In this document: positions 5,898 through 9,037 of the stretch, piece by piece
How positions within the stretch are numbered: position 1 is the first letter of the stretch
How the letters are laid out: each line of letters starts with the position of its first letter
Assembly (NCBI GenBank): GCA_002367375.1
Contig: DFBR01000094.1
Location: 3,098 to 12,134, forward strand
From: Erythrobacter sp. UBA3075
GTDB lineage: Bacteria; Pseudomonadota; Alphaproteobacteria; Sphingomonadales; Sphingomonadaceae
Reading direction: 5' to 3'
DNA: 9,037 bases
Notes under the pieces: generated by a model
What the model was told of the DNA's origin: nothing
The model's database searches: none
What the model saw: only the letters and a program-made list of their open reading frames with translations
Translations under genes and position numbers: made by a program

Positions 5898-8465
5898 ATG
5901 CAACTTGTCATCGTCGAATCCCCCGCCAAAGCGAAAACCATCGAAAATTATCTGGGCAAGGACTTCAAGGTCCTCGCGTCCTACGGCCACGTCCGCGATC
6001 TGCCGCCCAAGGATGGCAGCGTGCGCCCGGATGAAGGCTTTGCGATGGATTGGGAGGTCTATTCGGACCAGCGCAACCGCAGTCAGGTGAAGGCGATTGC
6101 CGATGCTGCAAAACAGGCTGACCGCCTGATCCTCGCGACTGACCCTGACCGTGAAGGGGAGGCGATCAGCTGGCACGTTCTGGAATTGCTGAAGAAGCGC
6201 AAGGCGCTGCCCGCCGAGGTTGAGCGGGTCACCTTTAACGCCATCACCAAATCTGCGGTGACCGAGGCGATGAAGGCGCCGCGCGAACTCGATACCGATT
6301 TGATCGACGCCTATCTCGGCCGCCGTGCGCTCGACTATCTGTTCGGCTTCACACTCAGCCCAGTGCTCTGGCGCAAGCTGCCTGGCGCGAAATCGGCGGG
6401 CCGTGTGCAGTCCGTCGCGCTGCGATTGGTGTGCGAGCGGGAGCGGGAGATCGAGCTTTTCAAGCCCGACGAATATTGGTCTGTCACCGCCAAGATGGAA
6501 CATGACGGTACGGCCTTCGATGGCCGTCTTGTCCGTTACGATGGCAAGAAGCTGGAAAAGCTTTCCATTGGCGACAAGGGCACGGCAGATGCTGCCAAGG
6601 CTGTGGTGGAGCAGGGGCGTTTCACTGTCGAGGAAGTCGAGACCAAGCCGCTCAAGCGCAGTCCCGCACCGCCATTCACCACCTCCACGCTGCAACAGGA
6701 AGCCGCGCGCAAGCTGGGCTATTCCGCCAGCCACACGATGCGCTGTGCGCAGTCGCTGTATGAGGCGGGCGCGATCACGTACATGCGTACCGATGGCGTG
6801 GGTATGGATATGAGCGCGATCATGGCTTGCCGCGATGCCATCGATGCGCGTTTTGCGGAAGAATATCGACCGGAAAAACCTCGCTTTTACAAGACCAAGG
6901 CAAAGAATGCGCAGGAAGCGCATGAAGCCATACGTCCCACAGATTTTAGCAAGGATCGCGCCGGTTCAGGTGACGAAGCCAAGCTGTATGATCTGATCTT
7001 CAAGCGCGCCATGGCGAGCCAGATGGCAACCGCGCAGCTTGAACGTACTACGGTCACCATGCGTGAGCCCACGGGCCAGCATGAGCTGCGCGCCACCGGG
7101 CAGGTGGTGAAGTTCCCCGGTTTCCTCGCCGTCTATTCGGAAAGCTTCGACGACAAGTCGGACAAAGACGATGACAATCTGCTTCCCGTCATGCGCAAGG
7201 GCGACGCGCCGGCGAAAAAGGACGTGGAGGCGATCCAGCACTTCACTCAGCCGCCGCCGCGTTTCTCCGAAGCATCGTTGGTTAAGCGGCTGGAGGAATT
7301 GGGCATCGGGCGTCCGTCCACCTACGCCTCGACGATCCAGACGCTGCGTGATCGCGACTACGTTCGGATGGAGAAAAACCGTTTCTTTGCAGAAGATTCA
7401 GGCCGCCTTCTGACAGCATTTCTGGAACGTTTCTTCCCCCGCTATGTCGCCTATGATTTCACCGCCGGGATGGAAGACGAACTCGACGAGGTCTCTGGCG
7501 GACGCGCGGATTACAAGGCGTTGCTTGAGAATTTCTGGCGCGACTTCAAGCCCAAGAGCGATGAGGTCATGGAACGCCAGCCTTCGGAAGTGACCGAAGT
7601 GCTCGATGAATTCCTCGCGGATTTCCTGTTCCCGCCGCGCGAAGACGGTAACCCGCCGCGATTCTGCCCGCTGTGCGCAGAGCAGGGCCGTGAGGGCGGC
7701 GAACTGCATCTGCGCGGTGGCCGCTACGGCGCATTTATCGGCTGCGTGAACTATCCGGAATGCAATTTCCGCCGCAAATTCGGCCAGCCAGGCAGCGATG
7801 ATGGCTCCGACGATGGCGTGATGGGTGAACACCCGGAAACGGGCGAGCCGATTGACCGCAAATCGGGGCGCTTCGGACCCTATGTGCAGATGGGTGAAGG
7901 CAAGGAAGCCAAACGCGCGTCCATCCCCAAGGATGTCGATGATTTCGATCTGGAATGGGCGGTGAAACTGCTCGGTCTGCCCCGGATCATCGGCCAGCAC
8001 CCGGAAACGGGCAAAGACATTGAAGCCGCGATTGGCCGCTACGGACCGTACCTGCGCCACGATGGCAAATATGCCAAATTGTCCGGCACGCGCGATGTGT
8101 TCGACACTGGCATGAACGCCGCTGTGACGCTGTTGGCTGAAGCTGCTAACCGCAAGGGTGGCGGACGCGGTAGCCGTGAGCCGCTGAAGGTACTCGGCAA
8201 GACCGAAGCGGGCGACGATGTGAAGCTGATGGACGGTCGCTACGGGCCCTACATCACCGACGGAAACGTCAACGCGACGATCCCGAAGGACAAGGACAAG
8301 GATGCGCTGACACTGGACGAAGCCTTGGTGATGATCGCTGAAAAGGTCGCGAAGGGTCCGGCGAAGAAGAAGCGCAAGGCTCCTGCCAAGAAGAAGCCAG
8401 CCGCCAAGAAGAAGCCAGCCGCCAAGAAGAAGGCTCCTGCCAAGAAGGCGGCGGCGAAGGAATAG
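5898..8465 (+). CDS. topA: DNA topoisomerase I (type IA)
   Basis: The enzyme relaxes negative supercoils by a transient single-strand break, acting in the nucleoid behind transcription and replication. The 855-residue length is close to that of E. coli TopA (865). The N-terminus MQLVIVESPAKAKTI is canonical and fixes the start, with Glu7 as the TOPRIM glutamate. The TOPRIM acidic motif DPDREGE is at 82-88, GRVQSVALRLVCERE follows, and AITYMRTDG carries the catalytic Tyr295; Gly in place of the more common Ser after RTD is a known-looking alphaproteobacterial variant. The C-terminal half has one C4 zinc ribbon, Cys590-X2-Cys593-X22-Cys616-X5-Cys622. Three TopA C-terminal repeats follow, each with a GR(F/Y)GPY core; the first two also share HPETG. 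The last 37 residues (819-855) are a Lys/Ala/Pro tail with 17 lysines, encoded partly by an 18-bp tandem repeat. Its position after dprA is common in alphaproteobacteria, but here two membrane genes lie between. Confidence 0.98.
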   Translation: MQLVIVESPAKAKTIENYLGKDFKVLASYGHVRDLPPKDGSVRPDEGFAMDWEVYSDQRNRSQVKAIADAAKQADRLILATDPDREGEAISWHVLELLKKRKALPAEVERVTFNAITKSAVTEAMKAPRELDTDLIDAYLGRRALDYLFGFTLSPVLWRKLPGAKSAGRVQSVALRLVCEREREIELFKPDEYWSVTAKMEHDGTAFDGRLVRYDGKKLEKLSIGDKGTADAAKAVVEQGRFTVEEVETKPLKRSPAPPFTTSTLQQEAARKLGYSASHTMRCAQSLYEAGAITYMRTDGVGMDMSAIMACRDAIDARFAEEYRPEKPRFYKTKAKNAQEAHEAIRPTDFSKDRAGSGDEAKLYDLIFKRAMASQMATAQLERTTVTMREPTGQHELRATGQVVKFPGFLAVYSESFDDKSDKDDDNLLPVMRKGDAPAKKDVEAIQHFTQPPPRFSEASLVKRLEELGIGRPSTYASTIQTLRDRDYVRMEKNRFFAEDSGRLLTAFLERFFPRYVAYDFTAGMEDELDEVSGGRADYKALLENFWRDFKPKSDEVMERQPSEVTEVLDEFLADFLFPPREDGNPPRFCPLCAEQGREGGELHLRGGRYGAFIGCVNYPECNFRRKFGQPGSDDGSDDGVMGEHPETGEPIDRKSGRFGPYVQMGEGKEAKRASIPKDVDDFDLEWAVKLLGLPRIIGQHPETGKDIEAAIGRYGPYLRHDGKYAKLSGTRDVFDTGMNAAVTLLAEAANRKGGGRGSREPLKVLGKTEAGDDVKLMDGRYGPYITDGNVNATIPKDKDKDALTLDEALVMIAEKVAKGPAKKKRKAPAKKKPAAKKKPAAKKKAPAKKAAAKE
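8385..8438 (+). repeat. 18-bp tandem repeat coding the lysine-rich TopA tail
   Basis: The unit GCCAAGAAGAAGCCAGCC occurs exactly at 8385-8402 and 8403-8420, and a third, degenerate copy runs 8421-8438 (its last six bases differ). Each full copy encodes AKKKPA. Further AAGAAG-rich sequence flanks it on both sides. The repeat is in frame, so gain or loss of a unit would only lengthen or shorten the basic tail of topoisomerase I. Confidence 0.85.
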
Positions 8466-8480
8466 TATTCAGTCCCCCAT

Positions 8481-8562
8481 CCGTCATTCCGGCGGAGGCC
8501 GGAATCCATCTCTCGATCAGGTGCAATTGGACAAATGGGTCCCGGCCTTCGCTGGGATGACG
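8481..8562. repeat. Inverted pair of REP-like palindromic elements (BIME-like)
   Basis: Two related hairpins face each other. The left one begins CGTCATTCCGG and folds ATTCCGGC-GGAG-GCCGGAAT (8486-8493 with 8498-8505, perfect 8-bp stem). The right one ends GCTGGGATGACG and folds TCCCGGC-CTTC-GCTGGGA (8540-8546 with 8551-8557, one G-T pair). The reverse complement of the right unit reads CGTCATCCCAGCGAAGGCCG, clearly the same family as the left unit. The arms can also pair with one another across the 34-bp spacer to form one long structure. Such GTCATTCC...GGAATCC repeats are well known as dispersed extragenic palindromes in many proteobacteria. Here the pair sits 15 bp after the topA stop and may also end or stabilise its transcript. 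Confidence 0.85.
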
Positions 8563-8586
8563 AACAAATTTGAAAGAGTGCAAGCA

Positions 8587-8769
8587 ATGGCCAAGGAACG
8601 CTTTGAACGCCACAAACAGCCCTGGAATGGCGAGGAGGCGGGCAAACTGAAATTGCTCGCGAGCAAGGGGCAGGGCCTCAAACAAATCGCCAAGGCGCTG
8701 AACCGCAGCGAGGAATCGACGCGCGATTTCGCCAAGAAGAACAAGATCGCTGTGGCTAAGAAGCGTTAG
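8587..8769 (+). CDS. Small basic helix-turn-helix-like (SANT/Myb-type) protein
   Basis: This is a 60-residue, strongly basic protein. The central part, PWNGEEAGKLKLLASKGQGLKQIAKALNRSEEST, reads as a three-helix homeodomain/SANT-like fold: a PW-G/T-EE start to helix 1, a turn at KGQG, then an LKQIAKALNRSEEST helix-turn-helix. It probably binds DNA, though no target is visible. I start it at the ATG at 8587 because GAAAGAG (8572-8578) lies eight bases before it, a good ribosome site, and the upstream in-frame extension to a GTG at 8521 only translates the REP-like repeat into a typical nonsense peptide (WVPAFAGMT). It lies alone between the repeat pair and a convergent gene, 71 bp from that gene's stop. 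Exact family and role are unknown. Confidence 0.75.
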   Translation: MAKERFERHKQPWNGEEAGKLKLLASKGQGLKQIAKALNRSEESTRDFAKKNKIAVAKKR

Positions 8770-8779
8770 GCGTTGGCCG

Positions 8780-8811
8780 GCGATTTTATAGGAAACCTAC
8801 GCAGAAATCGC
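8780..8811. terminator. Composite hairpin between convergent genes (possible transcription end)
   Basis: Outer arms GCGATTT (8780-8786) and AAATCGC (8805-8811) are perfectly complementary. Inside them, TAGG-AAA-CCTA (8789-8799) forms a second short stem. It sits in the 71-bp gap between the small HTH gene and the convergent membrane gene, where a shared transcription end would be expected. There is no T-run after it on either strand, so a classical intrinsic terminator is doubtful. Confidence 0.3.
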
Positions 8812-8840
8812 AGCGACCATCGTCAAGCACCGTCACAGGT

Positions 8841-9037
8841 TCAATACCGCAAATACCCCACCACCAGGCTTGCCGCGAGAGCGATCATGCTGGCGGTTAG
8901 CGCCAGGGCGGCCGGGCGTGATGCGCGTTTCCCATACACAATCGTCACGCCCAGCTTAACGCTCATATTGGCGAGGATCGTGCCTGCAATGGCTAGTGCG
9001 GCGAGGCCGGGGTCGATGGTTCCCGGCTCCAGACCGC
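8841..9037 (-). CDS. C-terminus of a membrane protein, DUF4010/MgtC-like (5' part outside window)
   Basis: On the minus strand an open frame enters from the right edge and stops with TGA at 8841-8843, giving 64 residues. They contain two hydrophobic spans, about residues 11-33 (LAALAIAGTILANMSVKLGV) and 42-62, joined by a short basic loop YGKRASR and ending YLRY. An N-x(3)-K motif (here ANMSVKLG) in the penultimate span followed by a basic loop and a last span is what I recall of the C-terminal DUF4010 domain of MgtC/SapB-type membrane proteins; this family call is tentative. The other two minus-strand frames are broken by stops or look non-coding, and the hydrophobic pattern supports this one. 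It converges on the small HTH gene. Confidence 0.6.
   Translation of the reverse strand, partial: GLEPGTIDPGLAALAIAGTILANMSVKLGVTIVYGKRASRPAALALTASMIALAASLVVGYLRY

Noticed and set aside
5727..6923. 398-codon minus-strand open frame opposite the second membrane gene and topA
   Set aside because: It lies antisense to clear topA coding sequence with canonical motifs; long antisense frames are common in GC-rich genes, and the translation has no recognisable domain and is rich in Arg/His as such shadows are.
7830..8012. Identical 15-mer CACCCGGAAACGGGC at 7830 and 7998
   Set aside because: It simply encodes the HPETG motif shared by two consecutive TopA C-terminal repeats, so it is protein-domain repetition and not a separate DNA element.

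Overview
The window looks like ordinary core chromosome from an alphaproteobacterium, most likely a Sphingomonadales member of the Erythrobacter/Sphingomonas type. The basis is moderately high GC, a Shemin-pathway 5-aminolevulinate synthase, the plsY-dprA-(...)-topA gene order familiar in alphaproteobacteria, a lysine-rich TopA tail and protein sequences of the style seen in that group. This is recognition by eye, not a database assignment.

Layout, left to right. The window opens inside a plus-strand gene for an ornithine/lysine-type PLP decarboxylase (C-terminal third only). It ends tail-to-tail, 19 bp from hemA (5-aminolevulinate synthase, minus strand). Behind hemA, also on the minus strand, lies murI (glutamate racemase). 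The 143-bp gap between them carries a perfect 17-bp inverted repeat that could be a hemA operator. murI is divergent from a plus-strand run: plsY (glycerol-3-phosphate acyltransferase), dprA (DNA-processing protein, GTG start overlapping the plsY stop), two small polytopic membrane proteins that are diverged tandem paralogs, and topA (DNA topoisomerase I). Downstream of topA are an inverted pair of REP-like hairpins, a 60-residue helix-turn-helix-like protein, a small hairpin, and, on the minus strand at the right edge, the C-terminus of a membrane protein resembling the DUF4010/MgtC group.

Functionally these are housekeeping genes: polyamine or amino-acid decarboxylation, tetrapyrrole synthesis, D-glutamate for peptidoglycan, phospholipid initiation, single-strand DNA handling in transformation, and supercoil control. 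Tight spacing (4-bp overlap, then 18 and 22 bp) suggests plsY-dprA and the two membrane genes are cotranscribed; topA follows after 91 bp and may also have its own promoter.

I found no convincing novel multi-gene system, phage, IS, CRISPR, tRNA or rRNA. The items most worth a second look are the paralogous membrane pair between dprA and topA, the REP-like pair with the spurious protein extension it creates, the small HTH-like gene, and the palindrome upstream of hemA.
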